From Novosphingobium fuchskuhlense (GTDB taxonomy: Bacteria; Pseudomonadota; Alphaproteobacteria; Sphingomonadales; Sphingomonadaceae), in NCBI RefSeq assembly GCF_001519075.1, contig NZ_KQ954245.1, positions 310,001-374,000 on the forward strand: a stretch of DNA of 64,000 nt, in the 5' to 3' direction. Below are positions 27,316 through 36,765 of the stretch, one piece after another. The position numbers were made by a program, and so were the translations under genes. Every line of letters begins with the position of its first letter. The stretch's first letter is position 1. The notes below the pieces were generated by a model, which searched no databases, had not been told where the DNA came from, and saw nothing but the letters and a program-made list of their open reading frames with translations.

Positions 27316-28527
27316 ATGATCGACCTCAGCCGGATCGGCTCGCTTCTGGCCCAGCGGCCGGAAGGGCACTGCCTTCCCCAGGCCCTCTACAATGATGCCG
27401 AAGTCTTCGATTTCGACATGACCGCCATCTACGGCACCAGCTGGCTCATGGCCGGGTTCGAGTGCGAGCTGCCCAAGGCGGGCAGCTATATCTCGCAGAT
27501 GGTCGGAAAATGGCCGGTGCTGATCGTCAAGGGCCGCGACGGCGAGATCCGCGCGTTCCACAACACCTGCCGCCACCGCGGGTCGATCCTGTGCGCGGCG
27601 GGCAGCGGTTCTGCCCCCAAGATCGTCTGCCCCTACCACCGCTGGACTTACGAGCTCGACGGCTCTCTGCTTTCGGCGATGCGCATGGAAGAGGGGTTCG
27701 ACAAGGCGGCGCACAGCCTTCGCCCGATCCAGCTCGAGCGCGTCGCAGGCTGCCTCTTCATCTGCTTTGATGATAACCCGCCGCCGTTCAACGAGTTTGC
27801 GCTCCGGCTTGAGGAATACCTTGCGCCGCACGATCTGGCGAATGCCAAGCTCGCGTTCGAGAGCACGATCACCGAATATGCCAACTGGAAGCTGGTGATG
27901 GAGAACGGGCGCGAGTGCTATCATTGCGCGACCGGTCACCCGGAACTGGCGAAGACCTTCCCGGTCGGCATGAAGAAGCACTTCGACGTCGATGGCGACC
28001 TGCGCGTGCAGACCTTCCACGAACAGATGGCGGCCGTCGGCCTCGCGACCGAGGCGATCGAGGGCGACTGGTGGCAGCTGGCGCGCTTCCTGCTCAACCC
28101 CGAGGTCGTCTCGCTCTCGATGGACGGCAAGCACCTCGTCAAAAAGCTGATGTGCGATCGCAACGGCGGCGATATCGGCTCGATGCGCCTTGCCATCGAT
28201 CCGCACAGTTTCCTTCACGCGACGGCCGACCACACCTTCATGTTCAGCGCGATGCCGGTAGGCCCGCACGAAACCGCGGTGACCGGCAAGTGGCTGGTCC
28301 ACAAGGATGCCGTCGAAGGCGTCGACTATTCGGTCGAGGACCTCGCCGACCTGTGGACGCGCACGAACCTGCAGGACAAGGAGCTGGCCGAAAACAACCA
28401 GCTCGGCGTGAACAGCCCCGGATACGTCCCAGGGCCTTATTCGCAGGAAGCCGAGATGCTCGCTCTGCGCTTTACCGACTGGTACTGCGACACGTCCGCC
28501 AAGTATGTCGAGAAGCATGGCCGCTGA
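27316..28527 (+). CDS. Rieske oxygenase alpha subunit, quaternary-ammonium type
   Basis: The 403-residue protein has a Rieske [2Fe-2S] centre: C85, H87 (CRHRG) and C105, H108 (CPYHRW). The catalytic domain has NWKLVMENGRECYHCATGHPEL, with iron ligands H203 and H208. The bridging acid is Glu (E200) instead of the usual Asp, as known for carnitine, glycine-betaine and stachydrine oxygenases. It should therefore split an N-methyl or C-N bond of a betaine-like compound with O2. ATG 27316 matches the usual family start; the frame is open further upstream. No ferredoxin-reductase partner gene (GbcB/CntB type) is in the window. It heads the operon with two FAD subunits and soxBDAG. Confidence 0.88.
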   Translation: MIDLSRIGSLLAQRPEGHCLPQALYNDAEVFDFDMTAIYGTSWLMAGFECELPKAGSYISQMVGKWPVLIVKGRDGEIRAFHNTCRHRGSILCAAGSGSAPKIVCPYHRWTYELDGSLLSAMRMEEGFDKAAHSLRPIQLERVAGCLFICFDDNPPPFNEFALRLEEYLAPHDLANAKLAFESTITEYANWKLVMENGRECYHCATGHPELAKTFPVGMKKHFDVDGDLRVQTFHEQMAAVGLATEAIEGDWWQLARFLLNPEVVSLSMDGKHLVKKLMCDRNGGDIGSMRLAIDPHSFLHATADHTFMFSAMPVGPHETAVTGKWLVHKDAVEGVDYSVEDLADLWTRTNLQDKELAENNQLGVNSPGYVPGPYSQEAEMLALRFTDWYCDTSAKYVEKHGR

Positions 28528-29782
28528 TTCTCTCAAGGGGTTACGCCCCGAAACGCTCGCTGTCGCCTTTGGCTATGACCCTGCCGAGGCGCTCGGCGCG
28601 GTCAAGCCGCCGGTCTATCTGACCTCGACCTTCATCTACCCCAGCGCCCAGCACGCGAAGGACGTCCACGAGGCGTTCTTCGACGGCACCGGGCCGCTGG
28701 CGGGGAAGAAGGGTGAGGGGCATATCTACTCGCGCCTTGGCCATCCGGGGCTTGATATCCTCGAGGCCCGCCTTGCCGCCATCGACGGCGCAGAGGCCGC
28801 CGCTGCGTTCTCGAGCGGCATGGCCGCGCATTCCTCCATCGCGCTGACGTTCGTGAAGCCGGGGGACAGCGTGCTCCATGGCCGCCCGATCTATGGCGGG
28901 GTCGACATGCTCTATGGCTCGGTGATGCCGGGCTTCGGTACCCACGTCGAAACCTACACCGATGGCTGCGACCCGGATCATGTCCGTGCGGCCGCCCGCG
29001 CCGCGCTGGCCAAGGGGCCGCTCGCGCTGATCGTCGCGGAAACCCCGGCCAATCCGACCGCCGCCATCGTCGATCTCGATCTCATGGTCGCGGTCGCGGA
29101 CGAGATCGGCCGCGAGACCGGTCGCCGCCCGCTGGTGGTGGTCGACAACACCCTGCTCGGTCCCTTCGCGCAGCGCCCGATCGAGCAGGGCGTCGATCTC
29201 AACATGACCTCGCTCACCAAATACTGTGCCGGGCACAGCGATCTGCTGGCGGGCGGGGTAACCGGCAAGCTCGAGCTGATCCACCAGTTGCGTACCCTGC
29301 GCACAACCTGGGGCAACCATCTCGATCCCTTCACCGCCTGGCTTGTCGTGCGCAGCCTCGAATCCGCCTCGGTGCGGATCGAGCGGGCGATGGCGAATGC
29401 CCGCAAAGTGGCCGAATTCCTGCAGGGTCATCCCAAGGTTGCCGGTGTCACCTATCTCGGCTTCCTCAAGGAAGGCACTCCGGCGCGTGCGGTCTATGAT
29501 CGCCAGTGCAAGGGCGCGGGTTCCACGTTCTCGTTCCACCTGCAGGGCGGCGAGGCGGAATCGTTCCGCATGCTCGACGCGCTGAAGCTCCTGAAGCTCG
29601 CGGTCAGCCTTGGCGGTTCCGAAACGCTGATCTGCCATTCGGCGACCACCACCCATTATGCCGTCCCGCGCGAGGGGCGCCTTGCCGGCGGCATTACCGA
29701 CGGCACGATGCGCTTGTCCGTCGGGCTTGAACATGCCGACGATATCATCGCGGATCTCTCCCAGGCACTTGAGGCTGTCTAG
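28505..29782 (+). CDS. Cys/Met-metabolism PLP enzyme (cystathionine gamma-synthase / methionine gamma-lyase family)
   Basis: The 425-residue fold-type I PLP enzyme has the Schiff-base lysine K239 in NMTSLTKYCAGHSD and the PLP-ring Asp in VVDNT (D214). The phosphate-binding region is AAAFSSGMAAHSS, and SLGGSETLICHSATTTHY lies near the end. Family members carry out gamma- or beta-elimination or replacement on sulfur amino acids. It overlaps the end of the Rieske gene by 23 bases (ATG 28505; ATG 28517 is also possible), so it is translationally coupled in the demethylation operon. Its role there is unexpected: it may remove a gamma-substituted side group, or handle released methyl or sulfur units. 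Confidence 0.88.
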   Translation: MSRSMAADSLKGLRPETLAVAFGYDPAEALGAVKPPVYLTSTFIYPSAQHAKDVHEAFFDGTGPLAGKKGEGHIYSRLGHPGLDILEARLAAIDGAEAAAAFSSGMAAHSSIALTFVKPGDSVLHGRPIYGGVDMLYGSVMPGFGTHVETYTDGCDPDHVRAAARAALAKGPLALIVAETPANPTAAIVDLDLMVAVADEIGRETGRRPLVVVDNTLLGPFAQRPIEQGVDLNMTSLTKYCAGHSDLLAGGVTGKLELIHQLRTLRTTWGNHLDPFTAWLVVRSLESASVRIERAMANARKVAEFLQGHPKVAGVTYLGFLKEGTPARAVYDRQCKGAGSTFSFHLQGGEAESFRMLDALKLLKLAVSLGGSETLICHSATTTHYAVPREGRLAGGITDGTMRLSVGLEHADDIIADLSQALEAV

Positions 29783-29786
29783 AACC

Positions 29787-31247
29787 ATGCACGTGAACAA
29801 CGGAACCGATCCCCACGCGATCGGCACCAAGCTCCCTGCGCCCGAGGCGCGCTATGACGTGGTCGTTGTCGGCGCTGGCCCGGCGGGCCTCGCCGCCGCG
29901 CTCGCCGGGGCAGGGGAGGGCAAGTCGGTCCTCCTCGTCGACGAAAACCCGATTCCCGGCGCGGCGATGGGCAACGACGTTCCGCTGCTGTTCGGCGGCC
30001 GCATGACCACCGCCACGCAGAACGCCGAGCGCATGCTCGAGACCGTGTTCATGAGCGAGCCGATGCTCGAAGCCGCGATGGAAGCCGGCGTCGAGGTGCT
30101 TCTCGGCACCAGCGCCTGGGGCGTCTATCGCAATGGCCCCGGCGTGACCGGCCTCCCGGAAAGCGTCGTCGCTCTGGCGGACAAGGATCGCGGCTGGATC
30201 GTCGGCTACAACCAACTCATCCTCGCCACCGGCGCGCGCGATCTGGCCATCGGCTTTCCGGGCTGGAACCAGCCCGGGGTGATGGGGGCCGCCGCGCTCG
30301 AACGCCTGCTGGCGCATTACGAAGCCTTTGCCGGCAAGCGCGTGCTCATCGTCGGCAGCCATGATCTGGCCCTGAACGCCGCGCTCCTCGCGCGGGAAAA
30401 GGGCGTCGAGGTTGCCGGCTTGGTCGAAGTGCGCAGCGCCCCGCAAGGCGATGCCGCGCTTGCCGACGCTGTCCGCGCCGCGCAGATCCCCTTCTACCTC
30501 GAAGATGCCCCTGCCGAAGCTATCGGCGGCATCGACGGCGTCGAGCGCGTCCGCCTGCTTTCGGGCGCGGTGATCGATGTCGATACCGTGGTGCTTGCCA
30601 TCGGCCTTGTTCCCTCGATCGAACTGATCGATGCGATGGGCGGCAAGCGCGTGCTCGATGGCGCGCGCGGCGGCTATATTCCGGGCGAGAATGCGGGCGT
30701 CACCTGCGTCGGCGATTGCGCGGGCCTTGCCGATACCGGCTTCGACCATGTCGAATACCGCATGGAATGGGCGCGCGAACTGGGCAAGCTCTCTGCGCCC
30801 GACACGATCGTCTGCCAGTGCGAGGAAGTGACCCGCGCCGATCTCCTCGGCGTGCAGCCTCCGCGCTACCTCGAACGCCCCGCGCCGATGCAGGCGCGCT
30901 CATTGAATACGTTGATCCAGGACGGCCCGCCCAATCCGGATCAGATCAAGCGCCTCACCCGCGCCGGCATGGGCGTGTGCCAGGGCCGCCGCTGCCGCGA
31001 TCAGGTCGCGATGATGCTGGCGATGGCGGCGGACGGCCCGTTCGGCTCGGTCCCGCTCGCCACGCACCGCGCCCCGGTCCGCCCGCTGCCCTTGCGCATT
31101 CTCGCCGATTGGGAAGAGAGCGAGGACATGCGCGCCGGGTGGGACGTCTGGTTCGGCATCCCGACCCAGTGGGTGCCCTACCGGGATATCGACACGCCGC
31201 GCGAGCGTGAGCATCAGGAAGCCATCGCTGAAGGCTGGAGCCTCTGA
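29787..31247 (+). CDS. FAD/NAD(P)-binding oxidoreductase with BFD-like [2Fe-2S] domain (opine/hydroxyproline dehydrogenase alpha-type)
   Basis: The 486-residue protein has an N-terminal FAD motif YDVVVVGAGPAGLAAALAGAG, a second nucleotide-binding motif RVLIVGSHDLALNAALLA, and CVGDCAG. The BFD-type iron-sulfur domain is near the C-terminus, with cysteines C343 and C345 (CQCEEVT) and C398, C403 (CQGRRC). This is the layout of OoxA, HcnB and D-hydroxyproline dehydrogenase alpha subunits. These pair with a DAO-fold FAD subunit such as the next gene. It starts 4 bases after the PLP gene. Probably it passes electrons from N-methyl or secondary amine oxidation. Confidence 0.85.
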   Translation: MHVNNGTDPHAIGTKLPAPEARYDVVVVGAGPAGLAAALAGAGEGKSVLLVDENPIPGAAMGNDVPLLFGGRMTTATQNAERMLETVFMSEPMLEAAMEAGVEVLLGTSAWGVYRNGPGVTGLPESVVALADKDRGWIVGYNQLILATGARDLAIGFPGWNQPGVMGAAALERLLAHYEAFAGKRVLIVGSHDLALNAALLAREKGVEVAGLVEVRSAPQGDAALADAVRAAQIPFYLEDAPAEAIGGIDGVERVRLLSGAVIDVDTVVLAIGLVPSIELIDAMGGKRVLDGARGGYIPGENAGVTCVGDCAGLADTGFDHVEYRMEWARELGKLSAPDTIVCQCEEVTRADLLGVQPPRYLERPAPMQARSLNTLIQDGPPNPDQIKRLTRAGMGVCQGRRCRDQVAMMLAMAADGPFGSVPLATHRAPVRPLPLRILADWEESEDMRAGWDVWFGIPTQWVPYRDIDTPREREHQEAIAEGWSL

Positions 31248-31249
31248 CC

Positions 31250-32470
31250 ATGACCTATGTTGGAATGCCCACTCCCAGCGAGACGCCGCAGGAAACCATG
31301 GCGAAGATCGCCGGCACCGCGGCGAAGATGAAAGTCGTGATCGTCGGCGGCGGCGTCTCAGGGCTCAGCGCGGGCTGGTGGCTCGCGCGCTCGGGCGCGT
31401 CGGTTACCGTGCTCGACAAGGGCATCGTCGGCTGGGAGGCCTCGGGCCGGAATGGTGGCGGTGCCTCGCACTACCAGAGCCCGCTGTTCGAGGAAGAGCA
31501 GCGCATGTGGCCGCACATGGACGCGTTGCTCGGTTATCCGACCGAGCACCAGCAGGAACGCCTGGTCATCGCGGTGACGCCCAAGCAGCTGAACCAGTAC
31601 CACTACCTCGCCAAGATGAACAACGACATGGGCTACCGTGTCGATCTGCTGACAGGCGATCAGGTGCGCGCGATGGTGCCGCTTGCGGGTGACAACTGCC
31701 TTGGCGGCATGCACTACCGCTTCGGCGGCCATGCCAACCCGCAGCGCAGTGTGCAGGCCTATGCCTGGGCGCTGCAGGATCTGGGTGGGCGCATCTATCA
31801 GCACAGCCCCGTTACCGGGTTCGAAACCGAAGGCGGCAAGGTCGTCGCGGTTCACGCCACCAGCGGCCGGCATGAATGCGATGCCGTCGTCGTGGCCGCC
31901 GGTCCGCAGATTCAGGCCCTCATGGCCAAGCTCGGTGTCGAAGTTCCGCTCGCCGCCGCGCGCGCTGAAATGATCGTCACCGAACCCGCACCGATGATGC
32001 CCATCGGCGGCGTTGACGGCAACGGGCTCTATGGCCGCCAGACCCTGCGCGGCAATCTCGCCTATGGCGGCGGCCCGCACGAATGGCTTGAAACCTTCGA
32101 AGCCGGCCCGCCTGCGCGGCCCAGTTCGCCGCTCACCCGCAACCTGGCGCGCCGCGTGGCGGAGCTGTTCCCCAAGGCCGCGCACCTCAACGTCATCCGC
32201 TCGTGGGCGGGCATCGTCGAGAACACGCCCGACGGCCGCCCGATCATCGACCGCATGAAGGCGCCCGAGAACGTCACCGTCATCACGATGTCGGGCGTCG
32301 GCTTCGGCCTGTCGCCCGCATCGGGCCATGCGGTGCGCGATCTGGTGGTCGATGGGCAGTGCAGCTTCACCGATCTCGCGAAGCTCAGTCTCTCGCGCTT
32401 CGACGGCATCGGTGCGGACTGGCGCGAGCAGCGCGGCTGGCAGCCTCAGAAAGCCGACCTCGCGGCATGA
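31250..32470 (+). CDS. FAD-dependent amine oxidoreductase (DAO fold, SoxB/OoxB-like)
   Basis: The 406-residue protein has the DAO-type FAD motif KVVIVGGGVSGLSAGWWLARSG after a short N-terminal lead of about 26 residues, WEASGRNGGG, and a C-terminal ITMSGVGFGLSPASGHAVRDL. It should oxidise a secondary or tertiary amine such as dimethylglycine or an N-methyl amino acid. It starts 2 bases after the BFD-type subunit and its TGA overlaps the ATG of soxB, so it sits in one continuous operon. A two-subunit amine dehydrogenase with the preceding gene is the simplest reading. Confidence 0.85.
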   Translation: MTYVGMPTPSETPQETMAKIAGTAAKMKVVIVGGGVSGLSAGWWLARSGASVTVLDKGIVGWEASGRNGGGASHYQSPLFEEEQRMWPHMDALLGYPTEHQQERLVIAVTPKQLNQYHYLAKMNNDMGYRVDLLTGDQVRAMVPLAGDNCLGGMHYRFGGHANPQRSVQAYAWALQDLGGRIYQHSPVTGFETEGGKVVAVHATSGRHECDAVVVAAGPQIQALMAKLGVEVPLAAARAEMIVTEPAPMMPIGGVDGNGLYGRQTLRGNLAYGGGPHEWLETFEAGPPARPSSPLTRNLARRVAELFPKAAHLNVIRSWAGIVENTPDGRPIIDRMKAPENVTVITMSGVGFGLSPASGHAVRDLVVDGQCSFTDLAKLSLSRFDGIGADWREQRGWQPQKADLAA

Positions 32471-33726
32471 AGACGCCCTATTCCGCCTTCAGCCTGCTGC
32501 GCGGCGCACTCAACGGGCAAAAGCACTGGGAACCGGCGTGGCGCGATCCGGAGCCCAAGGCGAGCTATGACGTGATCATCATCGGCGGCGGCGGGCACGG
32601 GCTCGCCACCGCCTATTATCTCGCCAAGGTCCACGGCATCCGCAATGTCGCGGTGCTGGAAAAGGGGTGGATCGGCGGCGGCAATGTCGGGCGCAACACC
32701 ACGCTGGTGCGCTCCAACTACCGCCTGCCGCAGCTGCACAACTTCTTCGAGTTCGGCCTCAAGCTGTGGCACGGCCTCAGCGACGATCTGAACTACAACG
32801 TCATGTTCAGCCCGCGCGGCGCCATGTTCCTCGGCCATAACGATGGTGACATGATCAAGCTCGCCGAGCGCGGTGATGCCATGCGCTGCGACGGGATCGA
32901 CGCCGAACTGCTCACCCCGAAGCAGATCGCGAAGATCGAGCCGCTGCTCGACCTGTCGCGCACGGCCCGCTTCCCCATCGATGGCGCGCTGATCCAGTGG
33001 CGCGCCGGCACCGCGCGCCACGATGCGGTCGCCTGGGGCTATGCGCGCGCCGCCGATGCGCTGGGCGTCGATATCATCCAGAAGTGCGAAGTGACCGGGT
33101 TCGTGAAAGACGGCAACCGGATCATCGGGGTCGAGACCTCGCGCGGCCGCATCCTTGCCGGCCGCACCGGCATCTGCGTCGCGGGCCACAGCGGCCATGT
33201 CGCGGGGCTTGCCGGCCTTCGGCTGCCGATTGAATCGCAGACCTTGCAGGCGCTGGTGACCGAGGGCGTCAAGCCGATGGTCCAGTCGGTCGTCATGTCG
33301 CAGTCGCTTCACTTCTACATCAGCCAGTCCGACAAGGGCGGCATCGTGATGGGCGGCGATCCGGACAACTGGCCCAGCTATGCCCGCCGCGGCCAGCCCA
33401 CGATCAAGGAACACGCCATCGCGCAGGCGGTGACCTGCATGCCCGCGCTCTCGCGCCTCAGGATGCTGCGCACCTGGTCCGGGGTCACGGACATGAGCTT
33501 CGACGGCTCGCCGATCATCGGCCCGAGCCCCATCGACGGGCTCTATCTCAACGCGGGCTGGTGCTACGGCGGCTTCAAGGCGACCCCGGCTTCCGGCTGG
33601 ACCTATGCCCACACGCTCGCCACCGGCAAGCCGCACGCGCTCAATGCACCCTTCAGCCTCGAACGCTTCATGACCGGCGCCACGATCGACGAAACGTCCG
33701 TCGGCCCGTTCCCGAACCACCGCTGA
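32467..33726 (+). CDS. soxB: Sarcosine oxidase beta subunit
   Basis: The 419-residue subunit has the FAD motif YDVIIIGGGGHGLATAYYLAK and the family-typical GWIGGGNVGRNTTLVRSNY. The His that covalently holds FMN in this family is present in GTARHDAVAW (H185). The C-terminal region WSGVTDMSFDGSPIIGPSPIDGLYLNAGWCYGGFK is conserved. With the three following genes it forms heterotetrameric sarcosine oxidase, which oxidises sarcosine to glycine and passes the methyl carbon to tetrahydrofolate. ATG 32467 overlaps the preceding stop (ATGA). Confidence 0.95.
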   Translation: MKTPYSAFSLLRGALNGQKHWEPAWRDPEPKASYDVIIIGGGGHGLATAYYLAKVHGIRNVAVLEKGWIGGGNVGRNTTLVRSNYRLPQLHNFFEFGLKLWHGLSDDLNYNVMFSPRGAMFLGHNDGDMIKLAERGDAMRCDGIDAELLTPKQIAKIEPLLDLSRTARFPIDGALIQWRAGTARHDAVAWGYARAADALGVDIIQKCEVTGFVKDGNRIIGVETSRGRILAGRTGICVAGHSGHVAGLAGLRLPIESQTLQALVTEGVKPMVQSVVMSQSLHFYISQSDKGGIVMGGDPDNWPSYARRGQPTIKEHAIAQAVTCMPALSRLRMLRTWSGVTDMSFDGSPIIGPSPIDGLYLNAGWCYGGFKATPASGWTYAHTLATGKPHALNAPFSLERFMTGATIDETSVGPFPNHR

Positions 33727-33739
33727 GACAGGCTTAGAC

Positions 33740-34003
33740 ATGTACCAGATCACCTGTCCCCACTGCGGCCCGCGCGCCCAGACCGAATTCACCTACGAAC
33801 GCACGACCGACTCCGTCGTCGATCCCGCAGGCGACGCGCAAACCGCGATGCAGGCACTCTATACCCGCGCCAATCCGATGGGCCTCGATGATGAAATCTG
33901 GCGCCACACCTACGGCTGCCGCGCGTGGATGGTGCTCACCCGCCACCGCGTCAGCCACGAGATCCACGCCGTGAAAGCCATCGGTCCGGAGGCACTGCCA
34001 TGA
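33740..34003 (+). CDS. soxD: Sarcosine oxidase delta subunit
   Basis: The 87-residue protein has the zinc site of SoxD: C6 and C9 (CPHCG), H56 and C60 (WRHTYGC). The segment AWMVLTRHRVSHEI is also typical of the family. It lies 13 bases after soxB, and its stop overlaps the ATG of soxA. It is a structural subunit of the heterotetramer. Size and position fit the standard soxBDAG order. Confidence 0.95.
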   Translation: MYQITCPHCGPRAQTEFTYERTTDSVVDPAGDAQTAMQALYTRANPMGLDDEIWRHTYGCRAWMVLTRHRVSHEIHAVKAIGPEALP

Positions 34004-36765
34004 GCGGCCCGACGCGCGTGCCTTCGGGCGAGGAAACCATCGAATTCACCTTCGACGGCACGAGCTATCACGCCCGCCAGGGTGACACGCTTGCCGCCGC
34101 GCTGCTCGCCAATGGCATCGGCCTTGTCGGCCGCAGCTTCAAGTATCACCGCCCGCGCGGGATCATGACCGCCGGGATTGAGGAACCCAATGCCCTCGTC
34201 ACCGTTGGTACTGGTGGCCGCGCCGAGCCGAACACCCGCGCGACGGACGTCTTCGTCTATCCCGGCATGGTTGCGAAGAGCCAGAACCGCTGGCCCAGCC
34301 TCTCGTTCGACGTCGCGTCGATCTTCGGCCTTGCCGCGCCTGCGCTGGGTGCGGGGTTCTACTACAAGACCTTCTTCGGCCCCGCGAAGCATTGGCTGCG
34401 CTATGAAGGCTTCATCCGCCGCGCCGCCGGGCTTGGCAATGCGCCGACCGAGCCTGATCCCGACAACTTCTCGCAGTCCGCCGGCTTCTGCGACGTGCTG
34501 GTGGTGGGGGCAGGGCCCGCTGGCCTCAAGGCCGCGCTCGATGCCGCCGAAGCGGGCAAGCGCGTCTGGCTGGTCGAGCAGGATGCCGTCCCCGGCGGCT
34601 CGCTGCTGCGCGATCCCGATCCTGCGATAGATCCCGGCGCGATGGTCGAGCGGATCGAGGCGCTCGGCGGCAAGGTCTTCCTGCGGACCACGGCGTCCGG
34701 CTACTGGGACCACAATTTCCTCACCCTCAGCCAGCGCCTCGTCGAACCCGGCGCGGTGCCGCCGCATGGCTTTGCCCAGCGGCTGTGGCATGTGCGGGCA
34801 GGGCGGGTGGTGCTTGCCACCGGCCTCATCGAACGCCCGGTGCCCTTCGCCAACAACGATCACCCCGGCGTCATGCTGTCCCAGGCGGTGCGCAGCTATG
34901 TGCGGCGCTGGGGTGTGGTCCCCGGCAAGCGCGTCGTCATCGCCACCAACAACGATGATGCCTATCTCACCGCCACGGCGCTTGTCGAAGCCGGTGCGGA
35001 GGTGGTTGCACTGCTCGATGCCCGCGCCTCGGGCCCCGCCGCGCCAGCCGGGGTTACCGTCTACCACGACGCGCGGCCGGCCAGCGTCTCCGGCCGCAAG
35101 CACGCGCTGCGCAAGGTCACCGCGGTGATCGGCGGCAGCGAGCAGAGCTTTGACGCAGACCTCATCGCCGTCTCGGGCGGGTTCGTTCCCGTCTCGCATC
35201 TTCACATGCAGGCGGGCGGCAAGCTCGAATGGAACGTGGAGGCACAGGCCTTCATTCCCGGCAGCAACCCGCAGGTCTGCGAAACCGTGGGCAGCGCGCT
35301 CGCGCCGCCGCCAGCGCCCGCCGTGGCGCCTGCCGGCAAGGCCAAGAAGAGTTTCGTCGATTTCCAGAACGACGTCAGCCTCGCCGACATCGACCTCGCC
35401 TGGCAGGAAGGCTACCGCTCGGTCGAGCACCTCAAGCGCTATACCACGCTCGGCATGGCGACCGATCAGGGCAAGACCAGCAACATGGTCGCGCTCTCGC
35501 GCCTTGCCGAAAAGCAGGGGGTGACGGTGCCCGAGGCCGGCCTCACCACGTTTCGCCCGCCGTTCACGCCCGTTACCATGGGCCTGCTGGCAGGCGCCGG
35601 CGCACGCAATGCGGGGGCACACGTGCGCCGGATCCCCCTCCACGCGCTGCATGAAGCGCATGATCCGATCTGGCAGCCGCTCGGCTACTGGTTCCGCCCG
35701 CGCGCCTATCCGGTGAACGGCGAGACCCTTCAGCAGGCAGCCCTGCGCGAAGCCCGCACCGTGCGCACCGCGGCGGGTCTCAGCGATGTCTCCACGCTCG
35801 GCAAGTTCGAAGTCAGCGGTCCCGATGCCGCGAAACTGCTCGAACTCGTTTGCGCCACCACGGTTGGCAAACTGGCCGTCGGGCGCGGGCGCTACACCTT
35901 CATGTGCCGCGAGGACGGCTTCGTAAATGACGATGGCACCGTCTGGCGCCTCGCCGAAAACCGCTACCTGCTGACAAGCTCCACCGGCGGCGCGGACCGC
36001 ATGGCGCACTTCATGTCCTACGTGCGCAACAGCCTGCGTCCGGAGCTCAAGTGTTCGGTGGTCAACGTGCAGGAGTACTACGGCGGCATCGCGCTCGCCG
36101 GTCCGAAAGCGCGCGGTATCCTCGCCGCGCTCACCGGAGCGGAACCGCCGCGGCATATGGGCTATGCCCCGGGTATGCTCGCGGGCGTGCCGGTCCATGT
36201 CCTCGCCGCCAGCTACAGCGGGGAGCGCGCCTTCGAAATCCATGTCGAGGCAAGCCATGCCGCCGCCGTCTGGCAGGCCATCGAAGCCGCGACGCGGGCG
36301 GAAGGTGGCGCGCCGTATGGCCTTGAAGCGATGGAACTGCTGCGCATCGAAAAGGGCCACGTGGTCGTCGGCGGCGAAGTCGACGGCCGCTCGACCCCGC
36401 AGGATCTCGGTCTTGGCGGCATGCTCAACAAGGCGGGCGGCTTTATCGGCGCGGCGGGTCTGACGCGGCCTGCACTCAGCGATCCGAACCGCAACAACCT
36501 CGTCGGGCTTGTCAGCCTCGATGGTCCGATCCCCGAAGGCGGCATGCTGATCCAGCGCGCTGGCCAGTCACCCCAAGGCCATGTCACGGCCGCCGCCCGC
36601 CGCATCATCGAAGGCGGCGCCATCGCGCTGGCGCTGTTGCAAGGGGGGCATCACCGTCACGGCGAGGAGCTTATCGTGACTTCGCCCACGCGCGGCGAAA
36701 AGGCCCGCGTGCGGGTGACCTCGCCGCACTTCTATGATCCTGCCGGGGAACGCTACCGTGACTGA
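34000..36765 (+). CDS. soxA: Sarcosine oxidase alpha subunit
   Basis: The 921-residue protein has the expected three parts. An N-terminal 2Fe-2S-ferredoxin-like domain without the cysteines reads FTFDGTSYHARQGDTLAAALLANG, then RSFKYHRPRG. An NAD/FAD pyridine-nucleotide-disulfide-type domain (VLVVGAGPAGLKAALDA) follows. A C-terminal aminomethyltransferase (GcvT-like) domain from about 590 to the end should bind tetrahydrofolate and take up the methylene group from sarcosine. The start ATG 34000 overlaps the soxD stop; a longer open frame from 33925 is rejected because it would overlap soxD. Glycine and 5,10-methylene-THF are the expected products. Confidence 0.95.
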   Translation: MSGPTRVPSGEETIEFTFDGTSYHARQGDTLAAALLANGIGLVGRSFKYHRPRGIMTAGIEEPNALVTVGTGGRAEPNTRATDVFVYPGMVAKSQNRWPSLSFDVASIFGLAAPALGAGFYYKTFFGPAKHWLRYEGFIRRAAGLGNAPTEPDPDNFSQSAGFCDVLVVGAGPAGLKAALDAAEAGKRVWLVEQDAVPGGSLLRDPDPAIDPGAMVERIEALGGKVFLRTTASGYWDHNFLTLSQRLVEPGAVPPHGFAQRLWHVRAGRVVLATGLIERPVPFANNDHPGVMLSQAVRSYVRRWGVVPGKRVVIATNNDDAYLTATALVEAGAEVVALLDARASGPAAPAGVTVYHDARPASVSGRKHALRKVTAVIGGSEQSFDADLIAVSGGFVPVSHLHMQAGGKLEWNVEAQAFIPGSNPQVCETVGSALAPPPAPAVAPAGKAKKSFVDFQNDVSLADIDLAWQEGYRSVEHLKRYTTLGMATDQGKTSNMVALSRLAEKQGVTVPEAGLTTFRPPFTPVTMGLLAGAGARNAGAHVRRIPLHALHEAHDPIWQPLGYWFRPRAYPVNGETLQQAALREARTVRTAAGLSDVSTLGKFEVSGPDAAKLLELVCATTVGKLAVGRGRYTFMCREDGFVNDDGTVWRLAENRYLLTSSTGGADRMAHFMSYVRNSLRPELKCSVVNVQEYYGGIALAGPKARGILAALTGAEPPRHMGYAPGMLAGVPVHVLAASYSGERAFEIHVEASHAAAVWQAIEAATRAEGGAPYGLEAMELLRIEKGHVVVGGEVDGRSTPQDLGLGGMLNKAGGFIGAAGLTRPALSDPNRNNLVGLVSLDGPIPEGGMLIQRAGQSPQGHVTAAARRIIEGGAIALALLQGGHHRHGEELIVTSPTRGEKARVRVTSPHFYDPAGERYRD

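Noticed and set aside
33925..34002. Longer N-terminus for soxA
   Set aside because: It would overlap soxD by almost 80 bases; the ATGA start at 34000 matches family SoxA.
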